NCBI RefSeq assembly: GCF_900101495.1
Contig: NZ_FMUS01000008.1
Coordinates: forward strand, 62,001 to 126,000
Reading direction: 5' to 3'
From: Alkaliphilus peptidifermentans DSM 18978
GTDB lineage: Bacteria; Bacillota; Clostridia; Peptostreptococcales; Natronincolaceae
DNA length: 64,000 nucleotides
Shown here one piece after another: positions 1 to 8,544 of the stretch. Positions within the stretch are counted from its first letter, which is position 1; each line of letters begins with the position of its first letter. A program made the translations under genes and the position numbers. The notes below the pieces were generated by a model. It was not told where the DNA came from and made no database searches. It saw nothing but the letters and a program-made list of their open reading frames with translations.

Positions 1-967
1 CTGGATGCTTTGTATTTGCATTAATTGCATTAGTTAATCCATGTATTATAGATGCTCTCTTATCAATCATAGGCATAATTACAAGGTCAATATTATCTTT
101 TATGTTTTCGTTTTCCATAAATCTTTTAACATTCCATGATGCAGCATAAACCATTGCAACACTTCCTGATTCAAATAAGTCTATTACAGGAGTATCGACT
201 AATTCTTCAATTGTTGGAGAAATTCCTTCTTCTATTAAGTCTCTCCAAAGCTGAATTCCTTTTATTCCACCTGGAGTATCATGTCCAGACTTTCCTCGAT
301 CGGGTGAAATAACAAATCCACCGGATTGGTGTATGGTATTATATATACCTTGCTGTGTAGAGGTTTGAAGACTTGTTCCGTATATTCCCTTTTCCTTATC
401 TGTCAGTTTTCTAGCAGCTTCCACCATATCATCCCATGTCCATTCATCTGTAGGATATGGAACTCCTGCATCATCGAAAATATTCTTATTATACCACAAT
501 GCTGTTAAATCGAAGTCCTTAGGTATACCGTATAGGCTGTTTTCATAGGTATATAGCTCAATTAATCCCTTTGGATATTTAGTAAGATCTACATTATCGG
601 TCTTGGCCTTTTCATGGATTGGCAGTAGCATTCCATTGGAAGCATATTTGATAAAGTTAGGTCCATTCATCCAAAACAAATCTGGCAACACTCCGCCTGT
701 GGCTGCTGTTTCTAATTTTGTCCAATATTGACCGAATGGCGTTAATTGAACATCAACCTTTATATGAGGATTTGTTTTTTGAAATTCACTAATAATTTCT
801 TGTAAAACTGGTTCCTGAAATGTATCCCATAGTGCAAAGGTTAAAGTAACTTCTTCTTTTTCATCTTTGGTATCGTTTGCTATAGGTTGCGTACTTTCTT
901 TTCCACATCCAGTAATACTAAAAGCCATCATAACACATAAAGACATGATTAATATTTTTTTTAACAT
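1..967 (-). CDS. Sugar ABC transporter substrate-binding lipoprotein (partial)
   Basis: The reading frame starts at an ATG at 967, behind the ribosome site AAGGGGG, and runs off the left window edge, so the C-terminus is missing (about 322 residues seen). The N-terminus is a lipoprotein signal: a short basic stretch, a hydrophobic core and the lipobox ITGC with lipidated Cys near residue 21. The following sequence (TFALWDTFQEPVLQEI, then WYNKNIFDDAGV and TDEWTWDDM) is typical of family 1 extracellular sugar-binding proteins. It lies 28 bp downstream of agaS on the same strand and is probably cotranscribed, so it likely delivers an amino sugar to permeases outside the window. The sugar (GalNAc or a GalNAc oligosaccharide) is inferred from the neighbours only. 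Confidence 0.88.
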   Translation of the reverse strand, partial: MLKKILIMSLCVMMAFSITGCGKESTQPIANDTKDEKEEVTLTFALWDTFQEPVLQEIISEFQKTNPHIKVDVQLTPFGQYWTKLETAATGGVLPDLFWMNGPNFIKYASNGMLLPIHEKAKTDNVDLTKYPKGLIELYTYENSLYGIPKDFDLTALWYNKNIFDDAGVPYPTDEWTWDDMVEAARKLTDKEKGIYGTSLQTSTQQGIYNTIHQSGGFVISPDRGKSGHDTPGGIKGIQLWRDLIEEGISPTIEELVDTPVIDLFESGSVAMVYAASWNVKRFMENENIKDNIDLVIMPMIDKRASIIHGLTNAINANTKHP

Positions 968-995
968 TTTATAACCCCCTTAATAATCCTACTTT

Positions 996-2195
996 TTAAC
1001 TTACTGGTCTTAAATTGAATGGATATATAACCACACCCTTGACTACTCTATTTACCGTACCACTGGGGCAAGGATTGTCAGGTGTTATTCCTAATGTAAT
1101 CGCTTTTTGAAAAGCAAGCATCTGGGCAATTAAAACATTTGGAAATAATAGAATTACATCATCAATTTCTTTTTCTATTCCTTCACCTATAAAAATAGTT
1201 AAGTCTGCCAAAGACCTTACTTCCTCATCATCTATAGGAGTGAAGCAAATTAACTTCTGAGCTTTGTTTTCAGAAGCCATCTCCTTTAAAAGATCAAGCT
1301 CATACTGTCTTGTATATGCATCACTAGATATACAGAATACAACAACTGTTTCTTCATTTACTACAGATTTTGGTCCATGTCTAAAGCCTAAGGCGGAATT
1401 AGAATCAGTATTAACACTGCCGGCAGTTAACTCAAGCATTTTTAAAGATGCCTCTTGTGCCAAGCCCTTTAAGCATGAGGAGCCTAAATAAATGCCTCTG
1501 TTAAAGTTACTCTGGGCTAAATCTTTTATTGCCTCATTAATTGAATTGGTTTTCATCATTTTCTTGCCATGTGCGGCTATCTTTTCTACCAAACTCTTAT
1601 ATTCCTCTAGTTTCGGTTCGGAGAAAATCAGCAGAGATGAAAGTACCATTGTAGTGAAGCTTCCAGTCATGGCAAAACCTTTGTCATTTGAGTCTTCTGG
1701 CATTAGAACCAATAAAGCCTTTTGATTACCTCTAGTTTGTTTTGCAAGCTCTCCATTAGGGTTGCAGGTAATAACCAATTGATATAGATTCTTTACAATC
1801 TTTTCTGCCAGCTGTACGGTTGCAACACTTTCCGGACTATTTCCTGACCTTGCACAAGAAATAAGTAATGTTGGAATATCAGAGAATAAATAGTTGTCAG
1901 GGTTAGTAACCAGGTCAGTTGTTGCAATTGATTCTACATTACATCCCATCTTTCTTGATAAATAGGGTGTAACTGCATCTCCTACAAATGCTGAGCTGCC
2001 TGCTCCTGTAAAGATAATTCTTATTCCCTTTTCTTTATTTATTTTTTCCATAAAGGCTGATATTTCATCTCGCTGCCTTACAATAAGCTGATAGGTTTCC
2101 AGCCATAAATCTGGTTGCTGCAGTATTTCTTTAGCTGTCAAATCACCTCCTAATCCTTTTAATTTTGGTATATCATACCCTAAAAAAGAAATCAT
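996..2195 (-). CDS. agaS: AgaS-type SIS isomerase/deaminase (galactosamine-6-phosphate)
   Basis: This 399-residue protein has two sugar isomerase (SIS) domains. The first carries GAGSSAF at residues 64-70 and ARSGNSPES at about 115-123; the second carries a GSS...EASLK stretch near residue 240 and GFRHGPKS near 270. The long N-terminal extension and overall length match AgaS, which converts galactosamine-6-phosphate to tagatose-6-phosphate with release of ammonia, rather than the shorter glucosamine-6-phosphate enzymes. The ATG at 2195 follows a GGAGGACAC-type ribosome site. It is the first gene of a leftward transcript whose promoter holds a GntR operator, and the next gene is a sugar-binding lipoprotein. 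The nearby aldolase and hexose-phosphate kinase support the galactosamine route. A glucosamine-type isomerase is the main alternative. Confidence 0.88.
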   Translation of the reverse strand: MISFLGYDIPKLKGLGGDLTAKEILQQPDLWLETYQLIVRQRDEISAFMEKINKEKGIRIIFTGAGSSAFVGDAVTPYLSRKMGCNVESIATTDLVTNPDNYLFSDIPTLLISCARSGNSPESVATVQLAEKIVKNLYQLVITCNPNGELAKQTRGNQKALLVLMPEDSNDKGFAMTGSFTTMVLSSLLIFSEPKLEEYKSLVEKIAAHGKKMMKTNSINEAIKDLAQSNFNRGIYLGSSCLKGLAQEASLKMLELTAGSVNTDSNSALGFRHGPKSVVNEETVVVFCISSDAYTRQYELDLLKEMASENKAQKLICFTPIDDEEVRSLADLTIFIGEGIEKEIDDVILLFPNVLIAQMLAFQKAITLGITPDNPCPSGTVNRVVKGVVIYPFNLRPVS

Positions 2196-2312
2196 TTTGT
2201 GTCCTCCTTAGCATTACAGCTTACTTGGGTAATGTCGTTGTCATGTTATGTTGTCATTACCTCTTGAATTAAAAAATTTTGCATAGCCTAATGTGGTATT
2301 GTTATTGTATGT

Positions 2313-2322
2313 GGTACGTACC
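2313..2322. promoter_or_regulatory. GntR-family operator in the agaS promoter
   Basis: The perfect palindrome GGTACGTACC (extended on the left as GTGGTACGTACC) lies just downstream of the agaS -10 element, about 118 bp before the agaS start. The same core recurs at 2551-2564 beside the divergent regulator promoter, so both are probable binding sites of the GntR/UTRA protein encoded at 2604. TGGT...ACCA symmetry is typical of HutC/NagR-type operators. Binding here is inferred. Confidence 0.7.
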
Positions 2323-2331
2323 TTTTATGGA

Positions 2332-2360
2332 AGAATATCATATTTCTAAATTTCTGTCAA
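2332..2360 (-). promoter_or_regulatory. Sigma-A promoter of agaS
   Basis: On the minus strand TTGACA (2360-2355), a 17-bp spacer and TATTCT (2337-2332) form a near-consensus promoter. The GGTACGTACC operator begins about 10 bp after the -10, where a bound repressor would block initiation. Confidence 0.7.
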
Positions 2361-2512
2361 TTATTTTTGTTTGTATTTTTTTACTCCCTCATTGTATTTC
2401 ATTTATTATATTTATGAGAAATATTAACTAATTAACAAGGTAATATCAATCATATGCACAAATTATTTCTCTTTATTAGTTATAAATATTAGTTCTTATA
2501 TAAATTTATTGT

Positions 2513-2541
2513 TTGACAAAAAAAATTATATGATTTAATAT
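2513..2541 (+). promoter_or_regulatory. Sigma-A promoter of the gntR gene
   Basis: TTGACA (2513-2518), a 17-bp spacer and TAATAT (2536-2541) form an almost perfect promoter 63 bp before the regulator start. The operator at 2551-2564 covers the expected transcription start region, which suggests autorepression. Confidence 0.75.
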
Positions 2542-2550
2542 TATATTAGC

Positions 2551-2564
2551 GTGGTACGTACCAC
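2551..2564. promoter_or_regulatory. GntR-family operator at the gntR promoter
   Basis: GTGGTACGTACCAC is a perfect 14-bp palindrome directly downstream of the gntR -10 box. It shares the GTGGTACGTACC sequence with the site upstream of agaS. The arrangement predicts that the regulator represses its own gene and agaS together until a sugar-phosphate effector binds. Confidence 0.75.
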
Positions 2565-2603
2565 CAATTATTACCTAATAAATTTTAGAAAAGGTGTGAG
2601 TCC

Positions 2604-3332
2604 ATGAAAACTATTGATAAAAATAGTAGACTACCTCTTTACTATCAATTAATGGATTTGTTAATAGAACAGATTGAAAACGGTGAATTAAAACAAGGTG
2701 ATAAGCTGCTTTCTGAAAGGGAGCTTTGTGAACAATATGATATAAGCCGCTCAACGGTTCGCTTGGCCATTCAGGAGTTAGAAAGAGAGGGGTATATATA
2801 TAAGCAGCATGGAATCGGCACCTTTGTTTCTAACGAAAAATTTAAGCAGGATCTTTTAAGGTTTTATAGCTTTACAGAAGAAATGAAAAAAATAGGTAAA
2901 GTTCCTTTATCAAAAGTAATAGACTTTGAAATTATTCATTGTGATAATAGAATAGCTCGTAAAATGAATACCAATATGGGAGAAAAAATGTACAAATTTA
3001 GAAGGCTTAGATTAGCCAATAACGAGCCCATGATGATTGAAACAAGCTATGTCCCCTTTGATCGATTCCCAGGTATTACAGGAGATGATTTGGAAAATCA
3101 AGCAATGTATGATATTTTTATACATAAATTTAATGCTTCTTTTACAATGGCAGAGGAAACCTTTAAACCAGTTGTCACAAATGAAGAGGAAGCTGCATAT
3201 CTTCAAATAGATACCAGTGTACCTAGCTTAATGATAGAACGAACCACCTATGAAGAGGATCACATTATTGAATATACAGTTGGAATTGCAAGAGGTGATC
3301 GTTTTAAATATAGAGTAATTCTAAAAAAGTAG
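2604..3332 (+). CDS. GntR-family regulator with UTRA domain
   Basis: The 242-residue protein has an N-terminal GntR winged helix (about residues 8-75), including LLSERELCEQYDISRSTVRLAIQELEREGYI and the wing GIGTFVS. A UTRA effector domain follows (about 90-238), as in HutC, NagR/YvoA and AgaR-like proteins. The ATG at 2604 follows AAAAGGTGTGAG. It reads divergently from agaS and precedes the deacetylase, aldolase and kinase genes, so it is the probable local regulator, with an amino-sugar phosphate as the likely effector (inference). Two GTGGTACGTACC operators and a weaker copy at 3363 lie in its control region. Confidence 0.88.
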   Translation: MKTIDKNSRLPLYYQLMDLLIEQIENGELKQGDKLLSERELCEQYDISRSTVRLAIQELEREGYIYKQHGIGTFVSNEKFKQDLLRFYSFTEEMKKIGKVPLSKVIDFEIIHCDNRIARKMNTNMGEKMYKFRRLRLANNEPMMIETSYVPFDRFPGITGDDLENQAMYDIFIHKFNASFTMAEETFKPVVTNEEEAAYLQIDTSVPSLMIERTTYEEDHIIEYTVGIARGDRFKYRVILKK

Positions 3333-3354
3333 AAACTTTTTTAGAATTTTTTTC
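3317..3354 (+). terminator. Intrinsic terminator after gntR
   Basis: A 14-bp perfect stem (3317-3330 with 3335-3348) around the loop AGAA is followed by a T run. It overlaps the gntR stop codon, so the deacetylase gene probably has its own promoter or depends on readthrough. Confidence 0.75.
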
Positions 3355-3362
3355 CCGCTACT

Positions 3363-3372
3363 GGTACTTACA
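3363..3372. promoter_or_regulatory. Possible third GntR operator (degenerate)
   Basis: GGTACTTACA matches the GGTACGTACC operator at 8 of 10 positions and sits between the gntR terminator and the deacetylase start, where a local operator would be expected. One short degenerate match could be chance. Confidence 0.35.
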
Positions 3373-3408
3373 TCATTACATCATTATAATAGATTGGAGT
3401 TTAGTAAA

Positions 3409-4563
3409 ATGTTATATACTTTAAAAGCTTCTCAAATATATACAGAAGACAAAATTATGGATAATTGCCACTTATTAATTGACGATGATATTATCTTCTC
3501 TATTGATGTACAGCATCATTGTGATGATTCTACTTTGATAGATGTCTCTAAATATAAGATAATACCCGGTCTAATTGATCTACACATCCATGGTTGTTAT
3601 GGCTATGACTCAATGGATTCAAGTGTAGATGCTTTAAAAATCATATCAAATGAACTAGTAAAATATGGAGTTACATCTTTTTTACCCACCACAGTTACAT
3701 CACAATGGGAGAAAATTAAAGCAACTGTCCATAATATAAGGCTTGCGATGGATATGGATTTGTCTGGAGCATTAATTCTTGGTGGGTATATTGAAGGACC
3801 ATTTATATCAAAGGAGCAAAAAGGAGCTCACCCTGAAGGTTCTATAATGAAAATAAATTTAAATATTATTGAGGAAATAGTAAGAGAAAATCCTGACACC
3901 ATAAAAATCCTTACACTTGCACCTGAATTAACAGAGGTACCAGAGCTAATACGTTATTTAAAAACAAATAACATAAATATTTCTTTAGGTCATACTAACG
4001 CCACCTTTGATGAGACCATAAAGGCTATTGATCTCGGTGCAGATCTTGCAGTTCATACCTTTAATGGTATGAGGGCTTTACATCACAGGGAACCTGGTGT
4101 AGTTGGCGCAGTCCTTATTAATGATTCTATCTTTAGTGAGTTAATAGCTGATAACATTCATGTTCACCCAGCAGTAATGAAGATTCTGGTAAAGGTTAAA
4201 GGTTCTGATAAAGTCATTTTGGTTAGTGATAGTATGAGGGCTACTGGTCTACCGGATGGTATCTATAGCTTAGGGGATATGCAGGTAACAGTAAAAAACT
4301 CCATAGCTAAAACAAGTAATGGCTCTTTAGCTGGAAGTACCCTCAAATTAATAGATGGAGTAAAGAACATGATTAAAACCGTTGGCATAGATCCTTTACA
4401 AGCTGTTCATATGGCTTCATTAAACCCAGCTAAATACTTGAAACTAGATAAATCTTTAGGAAGTATTGCCCCAGGTAAAAAGGCTAATTTAACAATAATT
4501 GATGATGATTTCAAGGTTATTGCCACTATTATTAATGGAAAAATAGTCTATCAAACTTGGTAA
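3409..4563 (+). CDS. N-acetyl-hexosamine-6-phosphate deacetylase (NagA/AgaA type)
   Basis: The protein is an amidohydrolase-fold deacetylase of 384 residues, the usual NagA length. Metal and substrate motifs appear in order: DLHIHG (residues 57-62), EGPF and KGAHPEG near 125-140, LGHTNA near 190, HTFNGM followed by HHREPG near 212-225, and VSDSMRATG near 270. It would remove acetate from GalNAc-6-phosphate or GlcNAc-6-phosphate in the cytoplasm. I chose the ATG at 3409 because GGAG lies 9 bp upstream; the TTG at 3394 would place the ribosome site inside the gene. The aldolase and kinase downstream and AgaS across the divergent promoter favour the GalNAc (AgaA) reading, but NagA cannot be excluded. 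Confidence 0.88.
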   Translation: MLYTLKASQIYTEDKIMDNCHLLIDDDIIFSIDVQHHCDDSTLIDVSKYKIIPGLIDLHIHGCYGYDSMDSSVDALKIISNELVKYGVTSFLPTTVTSQWEKIKATVHNIRLAMDMDLSGALILGGYIEGPFISKEQKGAHPEGSIMKINLNIIEEIVRENPDTIKILTLAPELTEVPELIRYLKTNNINISLGHTNATFDETIKAIDLGADLAVHTFNGMRALHHREPGVVGAVLINDSIFSELIADNIHVHPAVMKILVKVKGSDKVILVSDSMRATGLPDGIYSLGDMQVTVKNSIAKTSNGSLAGSTLKLIDGVKNMIKTVGIDPLQAVHMASLNPAKYLKLDKSLGSIAPGKKANLTIIDDDFKVIATIINGKIVYQTW

Positions 4564-4606
4564 ATACTCTATTTTAAGAGTTCTCACCAATGTCTTTATA
4601 ATTTAA

Positions 4607-5494
<888 letters not shown>

Positions 5495-5511
5495 TAAGGG
5501 AGTGGATGTAA

Positions 5512-6438
5512 ATGATTGCAACAATAACCTTGAATCCCTCAATTGATAGAAACTACATTGTTGATGATTTTGAAATTGATAGTGTCCATAGAAGTAATGA
5601 GTATACAATTACTGCTGGTGGTAAGGGTGTAAATGTAGCTAAAGTTGTCCAGTGTCTGATGGAACCAGTAATGGCTACAGGATTTCTTGGTGGTCATAGT
5701 GGAGCCTTTATAATAGATACATTAATGGCTTTAGGTATTTTAACTGATTTTATTAATATATCTGGTGAAACAAGAAATTGCATTTCAATTATTTCGAAAA
5801 ACTGCCAAACTGAAATATTAGAGAAGGGTCCAATAATACTTGGGGGGGAGCTTGAAGCACTATATAAGAAATATGATGATATCTTAGATAAAGCTGAAAT
5901 TATCTGTGCTTCTGGTAGTATTCCCAATAATTTGCCCAATGATATATATGCATCACTGGCTAAAAAAGCTAAATTGAAGAAAAAATTATTCTTTTTAGAT
6001 ACCAGTGGTAGTGGATTGATTCAAGGCTTAAATGGCCAGCCCTTTCTAATTAAACCAAATCTATCAGAATTGGAAGCAATAGCACAAGAAACCCTCTCTA
6101 CAGAAGAATCCATAATTAGAGCTGCTAAAAAACTATCCGATAGAGGTATTGAATTTATAGTTATATCACTGGCTGAAAGGGGTGCTATTGTTCTACATAA
6201 GCAGAAGATTTATAGAGTGTACATTCCTAAAGTAAAGGTTATTAACCCTGTTGGCTCTGGTGATTCTATGGTGGCTGGCTTTGCCGTTGCTCTGCAAAGA
6301 AAATATGATATCAAAAGCATCATTGCCTTTGGGGCTGCCTGTGGAACTGCCAACGCATTAGAAAAGGAAACTGGAAAAGTACAGGAACGTATAGTATTAA
6401 AACTTATGAAAGAAATCAATATAATAGAAATACCTTAG
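5512..6438 (+). CDS. PfkB-family tagatose-6-phosphate kinase / 1-phosphofructokinase
   Basis: The 308-residue protein opens with ITLNPSIDRNY, the hallmark of the LacC/FruK/PfkB hexose-phosphate kinases. It has GGKGVNVAKV at about 37-46 and the catalytic GSGDSMVAGFA near 248-258 (Asp as base, glycines as anion hole). It phosphorylates a ketohexose phosphate with ATP. Directly behind the aldolase, in a locus with AgaS and a deacetylase, tagatose-6-phosphate kinase is the likeliest function. FruK activity is possible because these families overlap in sequence. Confidence 0.85.
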   Translation: MIATITLNPSIDRNYIVDDFEIDSVHRSNEYTITAGGKGVNVAKVVQCLMEPVMATGFLGGHSGAFIIDTLMALGILTDFINISGETRNCISIISKNCQTEILEKGPIILGGELEALYKKYDDILDKAEIICASGSIPNNLPNDIYASLAKKAKLKKKLFFLDTSGSGLIQGLNGQPFLIKPNLSELEAIAQETLSTEESIIRAAKKLSDRGIEFIVISLAERGAIVLHKQKIYRVYIPKVKVINPVGSGDSMVAGFAVALQRKYDIKSIIAFGAACGTANALEKETGKVQERIVLKLMKEINIIEIP

Positions 6439-6458
6439 TCAAACTCCCCCTTTAGATA

Positions 6459-6492
6459 GTCTGAGATGAGTAGGTTACCTCTTGTCTCAGAC
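6459..6492 (+). terminator. Hairpin after the amino-sugar operon
   Basis: GTCTGAGA (6459-6466) pairs with TCTCAGAC (6485-6492), 20 bp after the kinase stop. There is no T run, so it may be a 3' stability hairpin rather than a true terminator. I see no gene in the rest of 6493-6783. Confidence 0.4.
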
Positions 6493-6783
6493 AACAATGT
6501 ACTAGACACTGCTTTCAGTATTTAGCCTCAAATAATATCATCGGTTACTCTTTTCTATTACCACGAATTCCAAATATTAATCCATAATATATTCTTAACA
6601 TGCCCACTATTCTTATATAGCCACTGGTGTACTTTTCATTTTTTCTCCCATACTGTTAATATGTTCTATATTTATTCTAATATTGTATTGGTTTAACAAT
6701 ACAGTATTAAAAACTATGCAACAAACCTAACTAACAGAATAAACATAAAAGAGATACTAAAAAGTTCTGAAGGTGGGTGTAGG

Positions 6784-7746
6784 ATGAAAAAGTACATAAA
6801 AATACTATTATTAATTCTTATTAGTGTATTATTGGTAAAAGAGGTATATGATTTAAGAAAATCAGCTGTGAAAGGATATACTATTTCAAAAAGAGAGTAT
6901 ATCAAAACATTAAAACAGGATATTTTTTCACTTATGATGGCTTATCCAGAATATATTCTAGATATAGAAGTGGAAGATGACAATCAAGTATATCTTATAT
7001 TAAAATCTGGCACACGTTTATTATATAATGATGGAAATGAAAAAACAGCTTCAGAAAAGCTGCATAACCCCGACCTGCAGGATATGCTGGAGGAAAGATA
7101 CGTCCTTGGGTCGGTGGATGCTCTAATGTCCAAAGAATACAATCCTGGTCGAATAAGGGTCTATCCTCTATTAAGGGAGGTTTATGGAGCTAATCAGGGA
7201 GAAATAGAAAAAAATCTTGTAGGGATAAAGTTAAGCAATGGCCACCATAGATTTAATGATAATAATTCAGCTGCATACTATTTAAAGAAAGCAATGGCAG
7301 AATTAGACCAGCTTATAAAAGATCGTCCTGAGTTTTGGGGATATATTTATCCCATAGGAGGTACATATAATTATAGATATATATCTAAAACAAATATGCT
7401 AAGTCCCCATTCCTTTGGTATAACCATAGATTTAGCTATTCATAAAGATGATTATTGGCAGTGGACCACAAGGAAGGAAGGGGAAAAGCGCTTATTAAGC
7501 TACCCTATTGAAATAGTTGATATAATGGAGAGTAATTATTTTATTTGGGGCGGTAAATGGGGTTATTTTGATATATTACATTTTGAATATAGACCAGAAA
7601 TAATAATAAAGTCGTTATATTTTCCTGATGGAGGGAAAGACCTCTGGTATGAAGGTCTTCCTGTAGAGGATGCAGCTGTAAATAGAATAATATTGTTAAT
7701 TGAAGAAAGACTCCAGTATTATCTTTCCGATGGTGTAGATAGCTAA
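6784..7746 (+). CDS. Membrane-anchored M15-type peptidase (D-Ala-D-Ala carboxypeptidase/endolysin-like)
   Basis: The 320-residue protein has an N-terminal membrane segment (about residues 5-20) with no clear cleavage site, so the catalytic part is probably outside the cell but anchored. The C-terminal third shows the M15 metallopeptidase pattern: SPHSFGITIDL (H209, D216) and GGKWGYFDILHFEY (D263, H266). This is the zinc-ligand arrangement of the M15_4/VanY and L-alanyl-D-glutamate peptidase group, which cuts peptidoglycan cross-bridges. The central 150 residues are not recognised. The start follows GGTGGGTGTAGG. The gene is monocistronic, ending in a strong terminator. Confidence 0.78.
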   Translation: MKKYIKILLLILISVLLVKEVYDLRKSAVKGYTISKREYIKTLKQDIFSLMMAYPEYILDIEVEDDNQVYLILKSGTRLLYNDGNEKTASEKLHNPDLQDMLEERYVLGSVDALMSKEYNPGRIRVYPLLREVYGANQGEIEKNLVGIKLSNGHHRFNDNNSAAYYLKKAMAELDQLIKDRPEFWGYIYPIGGTYNYRYISKTNMLSPHSFGITIDLAIHKDDYWQWTTRKEGEKRLLSYPIEIVDIMESNYFIWGGKWGYFDILHFEYRPEIIIKSLYFPDGGKDLWYEGLPVEDAAVNRIILLIEERLQYYLSDGVDS

Positions 7747-7769
7747 TTTTAATAATTAGCTATTTTTTT
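7740..7769 (+). terminator. Intrinsic terminator after the M15 peptidase gene
   Basis: TAGCTAATT (7740-7748) pairs with AATTAGCTA (7754-7762) around a 5-nt loop and is followed by a run of seven T. The stop codon lies inside the stem. Confidence 0.8.
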
Positions 7770-7906
7770 ATTTTATCTTTCTTTAACCTAATCTAAGCAA
7801 CCTCCCCAGAATTAGGTTTGCCTTCCTTATTCTTAATAGAGTTTTATTGGAACAGATCAAAAAAAATGTCGTCTAATCGAGAGTATAAAAAAAAGGAGGT
7901 CTACTA

Positions 7907-8076
7907 ATGACTAAAAAAAGCTTTGGGAGAAAACAGTAGAATACCTTTCTTCATTCCATATCATTCCGTCAATAGATATATTGAAGGAGCAAGTATATGT
8001 AGAAATACAATGGGAAAAACCATGCTTACTTCTAGTGAAATTGCATAAATATTTTGAATATGCCTCAACTATATGA
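7907..8076 (+). pseudogene. Small frameshifted ORF at an A7 run, function unknown
   Basis: An ATG at 7907 follows a very strong ribosome site (AAAAGGAGGT, 7891-7900), but the frame stops after ten codons. A run of seven A (7913-7919) lies at codons 3-5. A -1 shift there opens a frame to the TGA at 8074-8076 (about 56 residues, acidic and aromatic, for example EQVYVEIQWEKP); a +1 shift opens a different frame to 8046-8048. The A AAA AAA G context is a known slippery type, so programmed slippage, a sequencing error and a decayed gene are all possible. It precedes the MerT-like gene by 130 bp. I do not recognise the product. Confidence 0.35.
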
Positions 8077-8209
8077 TATATTTGTTTTATAGAATTAAAG
8101 TGACGTTGTATAATCAACCTTTATCTAGTCCATAGAACAAATATCTTTCAGTTACTATAAACACATTAAATGTCTTTTTAAATTATTACAGAAAAAGCGA
8201 GGTGTTCCT

Positions 8210-8518
8210 ATGCAGGAGGCTAAAAGTAAATTAATTGGTTCTGGTGCCATTCTAAGTGCACTGCTATCCAGTATGTGCTGAGTCGGTCCATTAATAATTA
8301 TGTCGCTCGGGTTAAGTGGCATCGGTTTATCTTATATATCTTTCCTTATACCTTATCAAAATTATTTTAGAGGTTTTGCTATCATCTCTCTATTAGTTTC
8401 ACATTATCGGTTAGCTAACCACCCAGTAAACAAGAAAACTGAAACCTTTATATGGGTAGTTACTGTTATAGTGATTATATCTCTTTTATCACCTATCGCC
8501 CTTCGATTTTTAATATAA
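8210..8518 (+). CDS. MerT-like mercuric/metal transport protein, probable selenoprotein (TGA codon 24)
   Basis: Starting at the ATG at 8210 (GAGGTG six bases upstream), the frame has one internal stop, TGA at 8279-8281, and otherwise reads to TAA at 8516. The translation resembles MerT: three membrane segments (about residues 8-35, 48-65, 78-100) and a first-helix motif where MerT has CC-x-G-P. Here it reads Met-Cys-TGA-Val-Gly-Pro, so the TGA replaces the second of the two metal-binding cysteines (Cys24/Cys25 in Tn501 MerT). A SECIS-like hairpin begins 18 nt after the TGA. Selenocysteine at this position is therefore the best reading. A simple nonsense mutation is less likely, because the rest of the frame is intact and still MerT-like. 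It lacks MerT's cytoplasmic cysteine pair. If the TGA is not decoded, a remnant starting at ATG 8300 would remain. Confidence 0.72.
8300..8322 (+). promoter_or_regulatory. Bacterial SECIS-like stem-loop downstream of TGA 8279
   Basis: ATGTCGCT (8300-8307) pairs with AGTGGCAT (8315-8322), giving 8 bp including two G-U pairs. The 7-nt loop is CGGGTTA, with G at its second position. The loop begins 27 nt after the TGA. These values fit the published bacterial SECIS pattern: loop 16-37 nt from UGA, a short loop, and a G in the first two loop bases. Seen by eye; not folded by software. Confidence 0.65.
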
Positions 8519-8544
8519 AAAAAACCAGAAATCTGGTTTTTTTA
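8517..8544. terminator. Bidirectional terminator between the MerT-like gene and the convergent permease operon
   Basis: An A-rich arm ending CCAGA pairs with TCTGG followed by seven T, around the loop AA. Both flanking stop codons touch the stem, so it can end transcription from either side. Confidence 0.8.

Noticed and set aside
326-508. Rightward 60-residue ORF
   Set aside because: It lies antisense within the solute-binding lipoprotein frame and has no ribosome site.
7911-8117. Leftward 68-residue ORF
   Set aside because: No ribosome site and low-complexity composition; the plus strand has a strong ribosome site and a better frame.
8300-8518. Simple reading of the MerT-like gene as starting at ATG 8300
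   Set aside because: This start lacks a ribosome site and would remove the metal-binding first helix; the upstream frame is MerT-like and has a good ribosome site at 8210.
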